This document shows positions 42,939-53,215 of a stretch of 64,000 bases of DNA, in pieces. Under the pieces are notes generated by a model. That model was given only the letters and a program-made list of their open reading frames with translations, was not told where the DNA came from and ran no database searches. The stretch is taken from assembly GCA_017469445.1 (NCBI GenBank), contig JAFUGK010000014.1, positions 1 to 64,000 on the forward strand. The letters run 5' to 3'. Positions within the stretch are counted from its first letter, which is position 1; each line of letters begins with the position of its first letter. A program made the translations under genes and the position numbers. The stretch is from Clostridia bacterium. GTDB taxonomy: Bacteria; Bacillota; Clostridia; TANB77; CAG-508.

Positions 42939-45041
42939 ATGTTTAAATCATACGAAATGGAGTTAGCTGGAAGAAAGCTAACAATCGAAACAGGAAAAAT
43001 GGCTGAACAAGCTAATGGGAGTTGTTTAGTAAAATATGGAGAAACTGCAGTTTTAGTAAATGTAACTGCTTCAAAAGAGCCAAGAGATGGAATTGACTTT
43101 TTCCCATTATCTGTAGATTATGAAGAAAGACAATATGCAGTTGGAAAAATACCAGGAAGTTTCCAAAAAAGAGAAGGAAAACCAAGCGAAAAAGCAATAT
43201 TAACATCAAGAGTTATAGATAGACCAATTAGACCACTATTTCCAAAAGACTTTAGAAATGATGTTGTAGTTTCTGCTTTAGTTTTATCTGTAGATCAAGA
43301 CTATTCACCAGAAATATGTGCAATGATAGGTTCATCTGCAGCACTTAGTATATCTGATATACCATTTGGAGGACCTACAGGTTCTGTAAATGTTGGATAT
43401 GTTGATGGACAAATAGTAATTAATCCAACAGAAAAACAAAGGGAAGTTAGCAAATTACGTTTAACAGTTGCAGGAACAATGGACAAGATTGCTATGATAG
43501 AGGCTGGAGCAGATGAAATACCAGATGATATAATGCTAGAAGCAATTAAACAAGCTCATGTTGAAATAAAGAAAATATGCGAATTTATATCTAACATGAA
43601 AGCAGAAATAGGAAAACCAAAATTTGAATATAAATCATTCGAAGTAGATCATGACATTTATGAAGAAATTGAAAAGAATTTCAAAGATAGAATGTATGTA
43701 GATGTACAAGCTGTAGAAAAACAAGATAGAGATGCAAATATGGATAAAATTGCTGAAGATGTGAATGCATATTTGACAGAAAAACTAGGAGAAGAAGTTG
43801 TAGAAGAAAAGAAAGCAGATATTGGAGAAGCTTTATATAAATTAGAGAAAAAATGTGTTAGAGAATTAATATATAATGAACACAAAAGACCTGATGGAAG
43901 AGCTTTAGATGAAATAAGACCATTATCATGTGAAGTTGGAGTTTTACCAAGAGTACATGGTAGTGCATTATTTACAAGAGGCCAAACTCAAGTATTATCA
44001 GTTGCAACATTAGGAATGATGAGTGAAGCACAAGTTTTAGATGGATTAGACAATGAAACATCAAAAAGATATATGCATCACTACAATTTCCCTGGATATA
44101 GCACAGGAGAAGCAAAAGCATCAAAGAGCCCAGGAAGAAGAGAAATAGGACATGGAGCTCTAGCAGAAAAAGCATTAGAGCCAGTTATACCATCAGTAGA
44201 AGAATTCCCATATGCTATAAGAGTTGTATCTGAAGTTTTAAGTTCAAATGGTTCAACATCACAAGCAAGTGTATGTGGAAGCACATTGGCACTTATGGAT
44301 GCAGGTGTTCCAATAAAGAAACCAGTTGCAGGTATTTCTACAGGATTAGTTACAGATCCGGAAGATGATAGCAAATATATAATGCTTACAGATATACAAG
44401 GATTAGAAGATTTCTTTGGCGATATGGACTTTAAAGTAGCAGGAACAAAAGACGGAATTACTGCTATACAAGTAGACATTAAAGTAGAAGGACTATCATA
44501 TGAAATAATAAAAGAAGCATTTGAAAGAACACATATTGCTAGAAACTATATTCTAGATGAAATAATGCTAAAACAAATTGCTAAACCAAGAGAAGAAATT
44601 TCAAAATATGCTCCAAAAATTATAAATATGAAAATTAATCCAGATAAAATAAAAGATGTAATTGGTACAGGTGGAAAAGTTATTAACAAAATAATTGAAG
44701 ATACAGGCGTAAAAATGGATATAGAAGAAGATGGAAGTGTATTCATATATTCAGAAAATATCGAAAATGCTATAAAAGCTCAAGAAATAGTTGAGGGAAT
44801 AACAAGAGAAATTGAAGTAAACGGAGTATATGAAGGAACTGTTACAAGAATAATGAACTTCGGTGCATTTGTAGATATTGGGGGAGGCAAAGAAGGATTA
44901 TTACATATTTCAAAAATATCTAAAGAAAGAGTAAATAAAGTAGAAGATGTATTAAATGTTGGAGACAAAGTAACAGTCAAAGTATATGAAATAGACGGAC
45001 AGGGAAGAATAAATTTGACTAAAAAAGATTTAGAAGATTAA
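42939..45041 (+). CDS. pnp: Polynucleotide phosphorylase
   Basis: The 700-residue 3'-to-5' exoribonuclease has two RNase PH domains (second with RPDGRALDEIRPLSCEVG and GDMDFKVAGTKDGITAIQ), a KH domain (MKINPDKIKDVIGTGGKVINKI) and a C-terminal S1 domain (YEGTVTRIMNFGAFVDIGGGKEGLLHISKIS). AGGAGG precedes the ATG. Confidence 0.98.
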   Translation: MFKSYEMELAGRKLTIETGKMAEQANGSCLVKYGETAVLVNVTASKEPRDGIDFFPLSVDYEERQYAVGKIPGSFQKREGKPSEKAILTSRVIDRPIRPLFPKDFRNDVVVSALVLSVDQDYSPEICAMIGSSAALSISDIPFGGPTGSVNVGYVDGQIVINPTEKQREVSKLRLTVAGTMDKIAMIEAGADEIPDDIMLEAIKQAHVEIKKICEFISNMKAEIGKPKFEYKSFEVDHDIYEEIEKNFKDRMYVDVQAVEKQDRDANMDKIAEDVNAYLTEKLGEEVVEEKKADIGEALYKLEKKCVRELIYNEHKRPDGRALDEIRPLSCEVGVLPRVHGSALFTRGQTQVLSVATLGMMSEAQVLDGLDNETSKRYMHHYNFPGYSTGEAKASKSPGRREIGHGALAEKALEPVIPSVEEFPYAIRVVSEVLSSNGSTSQASVCGSTLALMDAGVPIKKPVAGISTGLVTDPEDDSKYIMLTDIQGLEDFFGDMDFKVAGTKDGITAIQVDIKVEGLSYEIIKEAFERTHIARNYILDEIMLKQIAKPREEISKYAPKIINMKINPDKIKDVIGTGGKVINKIIEDTGVKMDIEEDGSVFIYSENIENAIKAQEIVEGITREIEVNGVYEGTVTRIMNFGAFVDIGGGKEGLLHISKISKERVNKVEDVLNVGDKVTVKVYEIDGQGRINLTKKDLED

Positions 45042-45070
45042 AAAATAAAATTAATTTATATTAAATATAG

Positions 45071-45089
45071 GGACGACCAATGGTCGTCC
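45071..45089. repeat. Short GGACGACCA palindrome after pnp
   Basis: GGACGACCA and TGGTCGTCC flank a single A. A related GAGCA/TGCTC palindrome followed by TCGTCC-like sequence precedes copy 3 of the 78-nt repeat, so the two may travel together. Confidence 0.6.
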
Positions 45090-45105
45090 ACTATAGCACA
45101 TAAAT

Positions 45106-45183
45106 CCGCCAAATCTTAGCCGGCATTGGATGTTTTCTTTCTCCAAGTATTCGAAAGAAAAATGCAATGCCTACGTTTGGCTA
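45106..45183 (+). ncRNA. 78-nt hairpin RNA repeat, copy 2
   Basis: Same three-stem plan as copy 1, with GCCAAA/TTTGGC and GGCATTG/CAATGCC in the outer stems. It differs from copy 3 by one base. It lies in the pnp–glycosyltransferase gap (45042–45347), which holds no other feature besides the palindrome and AT-rich promoter DNA. Confidence 0.75.
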
Positions 45184-45347
45184 TTTTAGCATCTGAGTTA
45201 TAAGTATACAAGTATTGCAAAATTTATTTTACCAATTTATACTAAAAAATCCATTTAAAGGTTGAAATTTTACTAAAAATATCATATAATATATAGGATG
45301 GCGTAAAATATTAGAAAAGGAAATATATAAAAAGAGAGGAATTTAAA

Positions 45348-46586
45348 ATGAAATATTTATATATACTTCAACAAGCACTAATATGGATAATAACAATTTT
45401 TTGGCTTTATCAAATAGTGGTAAGCATGTGCTCACTTGTGAAGTTAAAAGATAAACCTTTATTAATGAATAAAAAGCATAAATTCATGGCAATAATTCCA
45501 GCACACAATGAAGAAGACGTTATAGCAAATTTAATAGATAGTTTAAATAAGCAAGACTATCCAAAAGAATTATTTGATATATATGTAATTGCAGATAATT
45601 GTACAGACAATACAGCACAAATTGCAAGAGATGCAGGTGCTATAGTTTATGAAAGATTTGATGAATTACACAAAACCAAAGGATATGCAATGCAATGGTT
45701 CCTAAAACAAAAAATAGAAGAAAATGCCGATTATGATGCGTTTTGTGTATTCGATTCAGATAATATAGTAATGCCAGATTTTATAAGTGTAATGAATAAA
45801 AAACTTTGCCAAGGTGAAGAAGTTGTTCAAGGCTATAGAGATATAAAGAATCCTACAGATAGTTGGGTATCAGCTGGATATGCAATATTCTACTGGACTA
45901 TGAACAGATTTTATCATTTAGCTAGATACAATTTAGGATTATCTCCATTAATAAATGGAACAGGATTTATGGTAAAATTTGATTTGATAAAACCAAATGG
46001 ATGGCAAACAAAAACTCTTACAGAGGATATAGAATTCTCACTTCAAAATATTATAGCAGGTAAAAAACTTGGTTGGGCAATTGATGCAAAAGTATATGAT
46101 GAACAACCAGTAGATTTTAAGCAATCTTGGTCACAACGTTCTAGATGGACAGTTGGGCACTTACAATGTATGAAATATTATACAAAAGACTTAGCAAAAG
46201 GAATAAAAGAACATAAATCTTTAATGAATTTTGATGGATTCTTATACATTTTAGGAATTCCTATGATGCTAGTTACATTTTTATTGTTAGGTATAAACTT
46301 CCTAATATATTTAGGAGATGGAATGACATTAATAGAGCTTATAGATAACTATTGGAGATATATAGTTTCAACATTCATTCTTCCAATAGCAACAGCTATA
46401 TTAATAATGGTATTAGATAAAAGAAAAATTAAACCTATGGTAAAAGGACTAATTTTCTATCCATTATTTATGGGATCTTGGCTACTAATTAATTTAAAAT
46501 GTTTAGTAAAAAGAGATACATCTTGGGAAAAAATTAAGCATGTTAGAAATATATCAGTTAGTGATGTAGAAAAAGATTTAATATAG
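45348..46586 (+). CDS. Family 2 glycosyltransferase, membrane-bound
   Basis: The 412-residue enzyme has IPAHNEEDVIANLIDSL, ADNCTDNTAQIA, FDSDNIV (DxD) and the QSWSQRSRW (Q-x-x-RW) motif of processive GT2 enzymes, with an N-terminal helix and three C-terminal helices. It probably builds an envelope or exopolysaccharide. GAGAGGA precedes the ATG. Confidence 0.88.
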   Translation: MKYLYILQQALIWIITIFWLYQIVVSMCSLVKLKDKPLLMNKKHKFMAIIPAHNEEDVIANLIDSLNKQDYPKELFDIYVIADNCTDNTAQIARDAGAIVYERFDELHKTKGYAMQWFLKQKIEENADYDAFCVFDSDNIVMPDFISVMNKKLCQGEEVVQGYRDIKNPTDSWVSAGYAIFYWTMNRFYHLARYNLGLSPLINGTGFMVKFDLIKPNGWQTKTLTEDIEFSLQNIIAGKKLGWAIDAKVYDEQPVDFKQSWSQRSRWTVGHLQCMKYYTKDLAKGIKEHKSLMNFDGFLYILGIPMMLVTFLLLGINFLIYLGDGMTLIELIDNYWRYIVSTFILPIATAILIMVLDKRKIKPMVKGLIFYPLFMGSWLLINLKCLVKRDTSWEKIKHVRNISVSDVEKDLI

Positions 46587-46592
46587 ATATAA

Positions 46593-46628
46593 TGAGGAGC
46601 ACAATGTGCTCCATTTTCTTTTTTTTTA
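46593..46628 (+). terminator. Terminator between the glycosyltransferase genes
   Basis: GGAGCACA and TGTGCTCC form a perfect stem, followed by a long T-rich tail. Confidence 0.85.
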
Positions 46629-46686
46629 CTAGCATATTTTGCATTAATATGGTAAAATATATTGAATAAATTTTTTGGAGGCTGAA

Positions 46687-48261
46687 ATGAAAAAAATAGA
46701 GTTAAACAGAAAAAAAGTTATAATAGCACTCATACTAATAATATTAATACAATCTGTTGTATATTTTTTTGTAGCATGCAATAAGAATTATATTCATATA
46801 GATGAAGGATATTCTTATGGATTAATAAATTATGATAAAATCGAAATTACAGATAATAAAGATTTTTATAATACTTGGCACAGTAAAGATTATTATAATG
46901 ATTACTTAACAATAAGCAGTAATGAGGCAGCAGATTGGTCTCCTGTTTATGAACAACAAAAAAATGATGTGCATCCACCATTTTATTACTTTATGTTAAG
47001 AATATTTGATTCTTTTAATACAGATAATTTTTCAAAATGGCCTGGAATTGTACTTAATATGTTTATCCATATAGGAATAACAGTATTTACTTATCTAGTA
47101 GCAGACAGGCTATTTAAAAATAAATGGTATGCCCTAGGTATTGCTTTAATTGGAGGTTTAACTACAGCCACATTAGAAACTATAATGCTTACAAGAATGT
47201 ATGCATTAACTGCTTTAAATATATTAATAATACTATATTTACATTTAATAAATTATGAAAAAGAAGAAATTGATATAAAAAGTTTAAGCATAATGGTTCC
47301 TTTTATTGTTTTAGGTTCATTAACACATTACTATTATTTGGTATTTTTATTTGTTCTATATGTAATGTTTATGATAAAATATTTACGAAAAAAGCAAGTA
47401 AAAAATGCAATTAAGTATACAGGATGTATGGCTGTTTCTGGAATAATATCACTACTGATATTTCCATATTCTTTTGCACATATGTTTATGGGATACAGAG
47501 GGCAAGGCTTGCTTTCTAATCTTACAGATATTGATAATGCTTGGAATGGTATACATAAATTTTTAAAATTAACTTTTATAAATGTATCTAATGGAATGTT
47601 TATGGTTGCAATAATAGTAATACTTGGGATTTTTATATATGAATATGTAAAGAATAAACAAATAACATTAAAATTTGAAAATAAAGAAACATTATTTATT
47701 TTAATTCCTACATTGGTGTACTTTATAATTGTTGCAGTAGGCTCACCATACACAGAAATACGTTATATTATGCCAATAGCGCCATTACTATTTATGCTTG
47801 GCATATATGCTTTTAAAAATGTATTGAAGCGTGAATTAAAAGAAGATTTAATTAATAAAATATTGATAATAGGAGCAGTAATTTTATTATTAGTACCTAT
47901 AGTTTTTAAATGGAATATTACATATCAATATCCAGAAATGAAAGAATTTGTAGATAGAATAGAAGAAGATCATGCAAAAACAACATTGTTTGTATTTAAC
48001 AAAAACGCAAATAGATTTATGGATGATATCTACTTATTTACTAAAATAGATGAAAGCTATATAATAGATTCTAATTTAGTAACAGAACAAGAAATAAGAA
48101 AAGTTTTAATTAATAAGAATATAAATGATGGCATGTATTTATATATAAACGAAGATTTAGAAAATGATGATTTTATTAATATTGTACTAAAAGCTACAGG
48201 ATTAACGAATTGCAATTACATAAAACGTTTAAATGCATGTGATGTTTACTATTTATTTTAA
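46687..48261 (+). CDS. Polytopic glycosyltransferase of the GT39/PMT-like superfamily
   Basis: The 524-residue protein has about ten helices. The early extracytoplasmic IHIDEGYSYGLINYD carries the acidic motif of lipid-linked sugar transferases of this fold, and NDVHPPFYYFMLR follows. The acceptor is unknown. ATG 46687 is chosen because GGAGG lies 8 nt before it. Confidence 0.75.
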   Translation: MKKIELNRKKVIIALILIILIQSVVYFFVACNKNYIHIDEGYSYGLINYDKIEITDNKDFYNTWHSKDYYNDYLTISSNEAADWSPVYEQQKNDVHPPFYYFMLRIFDSFNTDNFSKWPGIVLNMFIHIGITVFTYLVADRLFKNKWYALGIALIGGLTTATLETIMLTRMYALTALNILIILYLHLINYEKEEIDIKSLSIMVPFIVLGSLTHYYYLVFLFVLYVMFMIKYLRKKQVKNAIKYTGCMAVSGIISLLIFPYSFAHMFMGYRGQGLLSNLTDIDNAWNGIHKFLKLTFINVSNGMFMVAIIVILGIFIYEYVKNKQITLKFENKETLFILIPTLVYFIIVAVGSPYTEIRYIMPIAPLLFMLGIYAFKNVLKRELKEDLINKILIIGAVILLLVPIVFKWNITYQYPEMKEFVDRIEEDHAKTTLFVFNKNANRFMDDIYLFTKIDESYIIDSNLVTEQEIRKVLINKNINDGMYLYINEDLENDDFINIVLKATGLTNCNYIKRLNACDVYYLF

Positions 48262-48277
48262 ATTTATATAAAGATGA

Positions 48278-48436
48278 ACAGCAAATATATTATTATTTTG
48301 ACACGACGCGCAGTTTGGGAGGACAAATATCTATATAGAACAGCTAGATTAACTTTTCTAATTTTGAAAATTTTATTATATGTTTATATACCTCGTCCGA
48401 CCAGTAAGGAGTAAAAAATAATAATATATTTGCTGT
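48278..48436. repeat. 159-bp element with 22-bp perfect terminal inverted repeats
   Basis: The arms 48278–48299 and 48415–48436 are exact complements (start ACAGCAAATATATTATTA). Inside is GACACGACGCGCAGTTTGGG and CCTCGTCCGACCAGTAAGG around an AT-rich centre. The sequence is unrelated to the suf elements, but architecture and size are alike. It holds no protein. Confidence 0.75.
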
Positions 48437-48469
48437 GTAAATACAATAAATTTTTAGAAAGGAAGAAAA

Positions 48470-49327
48470 ATGTTAATTGATAATATTATTTTAGATAAAA
48501 TAAAAGTATATGCTTTTGTAGGTCCATCTGGAACGGGAAAAAGTTATAGAGCACAGATGGTAGCAAGTGAAAAGAATATAGATTTTATAATAGATGATGG
48601 ATTATTGGTTCACGAAAATCAAGTTGTTGCCGGAACATCTGCTAAAAAAGCACCAACAAAAATTGAAACAGTAAGAGCAGCATTGTTTAGTGAGCCATCT
48701 CAAAAAAACGAGATTATAAAAGCAATTAGACACTATAAACCTAATAGTATTTTAATTTTAGGTACATCAGATAATATGGTTAGGAAAATTGCTGAAAATT
48801 TAGGATTACCTGAGGTTTCAGAAATTATATATATTGATGAAGTGGCAACAGAAGAAGAAATGGAAACAGCAAGAAGAATTAGAATGACTGAAGGTAAACA
48901 TGTTATACCAGTTCCAACTTTTGAAATAAAAAAAGATTTTTCAGGGTTTTTATTAGATCCGCTTCAAATATTTAAATCTAAAGGTAGTGGAAACAAACCA
49001 TATATTTCTGAAAAATCTATAATAAGGCCTACTTTTAGCTATTTAGGAAACTTTACAATATCTGATACAGTCTTTAGACAAATAGCAGAACATATGGCAC
49101 TAAAAATAGATGCTATATACAAAGTCTCTAAAACTAGAATAGAGAGCACATCAACTGGTACAACAGTATATATGGAAGTTGTAATAGAATATGGATACAA
49201 TGTTTTGGAAAGCTTAAAAGAGTTTAAGATAAAATGTAAAAAAGAAATAGAAAAATTAACAGCTATGAATGTAGAACAAGTAGATGTAGTTGCAAAAGGA
49301 ATACATGTAAAAGAGGAGGAAAAATAA
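48470..49327 (+). CDS. P-loop ATPase fused to an Asp23/Gls24 domain
   Basis: The 285-residue protein has Walker A GPSGTGKS (about 18–25) in a nucleotide-binding half. From about residue 180 comes an Asp23-like half (SYLGNFTISDTVFRQIAEHMALKIDAIYKVSKTRI…VVIEYGYNVLESLKEFKIKCKKEIEKLTAMNVEQVDVVAKGIHV). Asp23 proteins are alkaline-shock and membrane-linked. The fusion's role is unknown. The next gene, cmk, starts 1 nt after its stop region, so they are co-transcribed. Confidence 0.75.
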   Translation: MLIDNIILDKIKVYAFVGPSGTGKSYRAQMVASEKNIDFIIDDGLLVHENQVVAGTSAKKAPTKIETVRAALFSEPSQKNEIIKAIRHYKPNSILILGTSDNMVRKIAENLGLPEVSEIIYIDEVATEEEMETARRIRMTEGKHVIPVPTFEIKKDFSGFLLDPLQIFKSKGSGNKPYISEKSIIRPTFSYLGNFTISDTVFRQIAEHMALKIDAIYKVSKTRIESTSTGTTVYMEVVIEYGYNVLESLKEFKIKCKKEIEKLTAMNVEQVDVVAKGIHVKEEEK

Positions 49328-49328
49328 T

Positions 49329-50003
49329 ATGTCTTTTATTGTAGCAATAGATGGAACTGCAGGAAGTGGAAAAGGAACTATGGCAAATGCTATAGCAAAT
49401 GACTTAGGCTTTATTAGTATTGATACAGGTGCAACATATAGATGTGTGGCACTTGCAAGTATTAGAGAAAATATACCATATGAAGATAAGGAAGGAATAA
49501 TTAAACTTCTAGATAGAATAGAAATTGATATACAAGGAGACAATTTAAACCCAATATTTTTATTAAATGGAGAAGATGTTTCAAAAGAAATTAGAAGTGC
49601 AGAAGTTACAAAGATTGTTTCACAAGTTTCTTGTATACCAGAAGTTAGGCTAAAACTAGTAGAGCTACAAAGAAAACTTGCTATAGGTAAAAATGTTGTT
49701 ATGGATGGAAGAGATATTGGGACATATGTATTCCCAAACGCAGATGTAAAAATATATTTGGATGCAACTGAAGAGGTAAGAGCCAAAAGAAGATGGGAAG
49801 AAAACCAAGAAAAAGGTATTAATATGACATATGAAGAAACGCTAGAAAACATAAGAATGAGGGACAAGCAGGATAAAGAAAAAGAAATAGGTGCATTAAA
49901 GAAAGCAGATGATGCAATTGTAATAGACACTACAGATTTAAGCATTGAAGAAGTTAAAGAAAAAATTGAGAAAATAGTCAAATCAAAATATGTTGTGAAG
50001 TAA
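49329..50003 (+). CDS. cmk: Cytidylate kinase
   Basis: The 224-residue kinase starts MSFIVAIDGTAGSGKGTMANAIA (P-loop) and has DGRDIGTYVFPNADVKIYLDA and RRWEEN, all typical of Cmk, which phosphorylates CMP and dCMP. GAGGAGG precedes the ATG. Confidence 0.96.
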   Translation: MSFIVAIDGTAGSGKGTMANAIANDLGFISIDTGATYRCVALASIRENIPYEDKEGIIKLLDRIEIDIQGDNLNPIFLLNGEDVSKEIRSAEVTKIVSQVSCIPEVRLKLVELQRKLAIGKNVVMDGRDIGTYVFPNADVKIYLDATEEVRAKRRWEENQEKGINMTYEETLENIRMRDKQDKEKEIGALKKADDAIVIDTTDLSIEEVKEKIEKIVKSKYVVK

Positions 50004-50067
50004 GATTTAAGAGTAACTAGTAGACACTCATGTTAAAAAATTACAAAATAAAATTAGGAGAAAATAA

Positions 50068-50685
50068 ATGAAAAAAATTGCATATATTTTAAAAAGATTT
50101 ACGAGAAGAATATTAAAAATAATTTTATATTTTCTAGTAATTATAGTATATAGACCTAAAAAAGTCGGAGAAAAAAATATTCCAAAAGAAGGAAGTTATA
50201 TACTTTGTGCAAATCATGTACATGCATTAGATGCTGTAGCATTAGTTTTGACCCTAAAAAGAGAAGTGATATTTATAGCTAAGAAAGAGTTATTTTCTAA
50301 TCCGATTTTTCATTGGCTAGGATATAATTTTGACGTTATAGCTGTAAAAAGAGGAACAGCCGATGTTGAAGCTATGAAACTTTCACTTAAAGCTTTAAAA
50401 CAAGGAAAACTATTAGGTTTGTTTCCAGAAGGAACAAGAAATGGAATGGCAAAGGGAGCAAAATTACATAATGGCGCAGTATCAATGGCACTTAAAACAA
50501 ATACTAAAATTATACCAATAGGAATACAAGGAAATTTTAAGCCATTTAGGAAAATTAAATTTAATATAGGAATGCCAATGGATTTTTCAGAATATGTAAG
50601 CAGACAAAAGGATAAGGAAACTTTAGATATGCTTACAAAAACAGTTATGGATGAAGTAATTAAATTGACAAATGAGAAAATTTAG
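50068..50685 (+). CDS. plsC: 1-acyl-sn-glycerol-3-phosphate acyltransferase
   Basis: The 205-residue enzyme has an N-terminal membrane segment, the NHVHALD (NH-x4-D) catalytic motif and LFPEGTRNG. It makes phosphatidic acid. The cmk–plsC order is common in Clostridia. Confidence 0.92.
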   Translation: MKKIAYILKRFTRRILKIILYFLVIIVYRPKKVGEKNIPKEGSYILCANHVHALDAVALVLTLKREVIFIAKKELFSNPIFHWLGYNFDVIAVKRGTADVEAMKLSLKALKQGKLLGLFPEGTRNGMAKGAKLHNGAVSMALKTNTKIIPIGIQGNFKPFRKIKFNIGMPMDFSEYVSRQKDKETLDMLTKTVMDEVIKLTNEKI

Positions 50686-50732
50686 TATATAATACTATAC
50701 TGTAATTTTTAAATTTAAAGGGGAATTATATA

Positions 50733-52559
50733 ATGAATAATACAAAGATAAGAAATGTAGCAATAATTGCACACGTAGACCATGGAAAAACAACATTAGT
50801 TGATGCTTTATTAAAACAAAGCCATATATTTAGAGAAAATGAGCAAGTAAGAGAAAGAATAATGGATTCTAATGATTTAGAGAAAGAAAGAGGAATCACA
50901 ATTCTTTCTAAGAATACATCTGTTATGTTTAATGATGTTAAAATAAACATAGTAGATACACCAGGACATGCTGATTTTGGTGGAGAAGTTGAAAGAGTTT
51001 TAAAAATGGTTGATGGTGTTTTACTATTAGTAGATGCTTTTGAAGGTGCTATGCCTCAAACAAGAGAAGTTTTAAAAAAGGCTCTAGCATTACATTTAAA
51101 ACCAATTGTTGTTATAAATAAAATAGATAGACCAGGAGCTAACCCAGAAAAAGTTGTAGACCAAGTATTAGATTTATTTATAGAACTTGGTGCAGATGAT
51201 GACCAATTAGACTTTCCAGTAATATATGCATCTGCTAAAAATGGAATAGCAAAAATGAATTTAACAGATGAAACAACAAATGTTAATTGCATATTTGAAA
51301 CAATAATAGATAAAATATCTGCACCAGCATGTGAGTTAGATGGAACAGCACAATTACTTGTTTCTAACATAGATTATGATGACTATTTAGGGAGAATAGC
51401 AGTAGGAAGAATAGAAAGAGGAAAGATAAAACTTGGAATGCCTGTTGCTGTTTGCAAAAATGAAGATAAAGTAGTAAATGGAAAAGTAGCAAAATTATTT
51501 ACTTATATGGGGCTAAAAAAAGTAGAAGTTGAAGAAGCTTCTGCAGGTGATATTGTTGCATTATCTGGTATAGATGATATTAATATTGGAGATACAATTT
51601 GTGATATAAATAATCCAGAAAAAATACCTTTTGTAGATATAGATGAACCAACAGTATCAATGACATTTAGTGTTAATGATGGACCATTTGCAGGAAAAGA
51701 AGGTCAATTTGTAACATCTAGACATATCAGAGATAGATTATTTAAAGAACTTGAAAGAAATGTTAGCTTAAGAGTTAAAGAAACAGATAGAGCAGAAAGC
51801 TTTGAAGTATCTGGAAGAGGAGAACTTCACTTATCTGTATTAATAGAAACAATGAGAAGAGAAGGATTTGAACTTCTAGTTTCTAGACCAAAAGTTATAT
51901 TTAAAGAAATAGATGGAGTTAAATGTGAACCAATAGAAAGACTTGTTGTAAACGTTCCAGATGATACAATTGGTAATGTTATAGAAAAACTTGGAAGACG
52001 TAAAGGAGAAATGGTTGGTATGGAACCAGCAGAAGATGGACATACAAAAGTCGAATTTAAAATACCAGCAAGAGGACTTATTGGATATAGAACAGAATTT
52101 ATGACAGATACAAAAGGAAATGGAACAATGAATAGCATTTTTGATTGCTATGAACCATATAAAGGAGAAATACAATCAAGAGTTAGAGGTACACTTGTAG
52201 CTTTTGAAGCAGGAACAGCAGTAACATATGGATTATATAACGCACAAGAAAGAGGAGAATTATTTATAGGTGCAGGAACAGAAGTATATGAAGGAATGAT
52301 AGTTGGATTAAATTCTAGAGGAGAAGATATTTCCATAAATGTATGCAAAGAAAAACACTTAACAAACACTAGAGCTTCTGGTTCAGATGACGCATTAAGA
52401 TTAGTTCCACCAATTCAATTCTCACTTGAAAAAGCAATTGAATTTATAGAAGATGATGAATTAGTTGAAGTAACACCAAAAAATATTAGATTGAGAAAAA
52501 AGATATTAGACAGTAAAACTAGAGAAAGATTGGCTGCAAGAGCAAAAGAAAATAAATAA
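50733..52559 (+). CDS. typA: Ribosome-associated GTPase TypA/BipA
   Basis: The 608-residue GTPase has AHVDHGKTTL (G1), DTPGHADFGGEVER (G3) and NKIDRPGA (G4), then EF-G-like domains and the TypA C-terminus. It acts on ribosomes in stress and assembly. AAAGGGG precedes the ATG. Confidence 0.96.
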   Translation: MNNTKIRNVAIIAHVDHGKTTLVDALLKQSHIFRENEQVRERIMDSNDLEKERGITILSKNTSVMFNDVKINIVDTPGHADFGGEVERVLKMVDGVLLLVDAFEGAMPQTREVLKKALALHLKPIVVINKIDRPGANPEKVVDQVLDLFIELGADDDQLDFPVIYASAKNGIAKMNLTDETTNVNCIFETIIDKISAPACELDGTAQLLVSNIDYDDYLGRIAVGRIERGKIKLGMPVAVCKNEDKVVNGKVAKLFTYMGLKKVEVEEASAGDIVALSGIDDINIGDTICDINNPEKIPFVDIDEPTVSMTFSVNDGPFAGKEGQFVTSRHIRDRLFKELERNVSLRVKETDRAESFEVSGRGELHLSVLIETMRREGFELLVSRPKVIFKEIDGVKCEPIERLVVNVPDDTIGNVIEKLGRRKGEMVGMEPAEDGHTKVEFKIPARGLIGYRTEFMTDTKGNGTMNSIFDCYEPYKGEIQSRVRGTLVAFEAGTAVTYGLYNAQERGELFIGAGTEVYEGMIVGLNSRGEDISINVCKEKHLTNTRASGSDDALRLVPPIQFSLEKAIEFIEDDELVEVTPKNIRLRKKILDSKTRERLAARAKENK

Positions 52560-52563
52560 TTAT

Positions 52564-52602
52564 CAAAGGGACGGAGAATTTGTCAAATTCCCCGTCCCTT
52601 TG
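52564..52602. repeat. Palindrome after typA
   Basis: CAAAGGGACGGAGAATTTG and CAAATTCCCCGTCCCTTTG pair around T with one mismatch. It may terminate typA and overlaps the leader of the next gene. Confidence 0.75.
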
Positions 52603-52621
52603 GCAAAGAAACGAGGTAGAA

Positions 52622-53215
52622 ATGTTAGAAGAAATAAAGAAAAAAGCATTAGAAGATCATATCCCAATATTAATGGATGATACATTAGAAGTAATTGAAA
52701 AAATAATAAAAGATGAAAAACCAAAAAGAATATTAGAAGTGGGAACAGCAGTTGGTTATTCTGCAATTTGCTTTGTAAATGCAAGTGGAGGTACTGCATT
52801 TGTTGATACAATCGAGCTAGATGAACAAAGGGCAAGAGAAGCAATTACCAATATTAACGAATTGGGACTTGAAAAGAATATACATGTCATATTAGGAAAT
52901 GCAGTAGATATTTTACCAACATTAAAGGCAGGATATGATATGGTATTTATAGATGCGGCAAAAGGAAAATATCCATTTTTCTTACAAGAGGCAATTAGAC
53001 TTTTAAATCCAAAAGGAGTAATACTAGCAGATAATATACTATATAAAGGATATGTTATGAGTGATTATAACAAGCATAAGCAAAGAACAGCAGTTAGAAA
53101 TTTAAGAGAGTATATAAAAGAAGCAACAGAAGATGCAAGACTAGACACACAAATATTAGAAGTAGGAGATGGACTCGCAATAACTCACTTGGGGACGTTT
53201 CCAAATTGGGAATAG
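52622..53215 (+). CDS. SAM-dependent O-methyltransferase, TrmR/YrrM type
   Basis: The 197-residue enzyme has ILEVGTAVGYSAICFV (SAM site), MVFIDAAKGKYP and ADNILYKGYV, matching the family that includes the tRNA methyltransferase TrmR. Its last residues (GTFPNWE) and stop are encoded by an inserted GGGGACG palindrome. ATG 52622 follows GAGGTAG; the longer frame would start in the preceding palindrome. Confidence 0.88.
   Translation: MLEEIKKKALEDHIPILMDDTLEVIEKIIKDEKPKRILEVGTAVGYSAICFVNASGGTAFVDTIELDEQRAREAITNINELGLEKNIHVILGNAVDILPTLKAGYDMVFIDAAKGKYPFFLQEAIRLLNPKGVILADNILYKGYVMSDYNKHKQRTAVRNLREYIKEATEDARLDTQILEVGDGLAITHLGTFPNWE

Noticed and set aside
45106-45183. Known riboswitch, twister or hammerhead identity for the 78-nt repeat
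   Set aside because: The conserved loops do not match the cores of these classes as I know them, so it is left unnamed.
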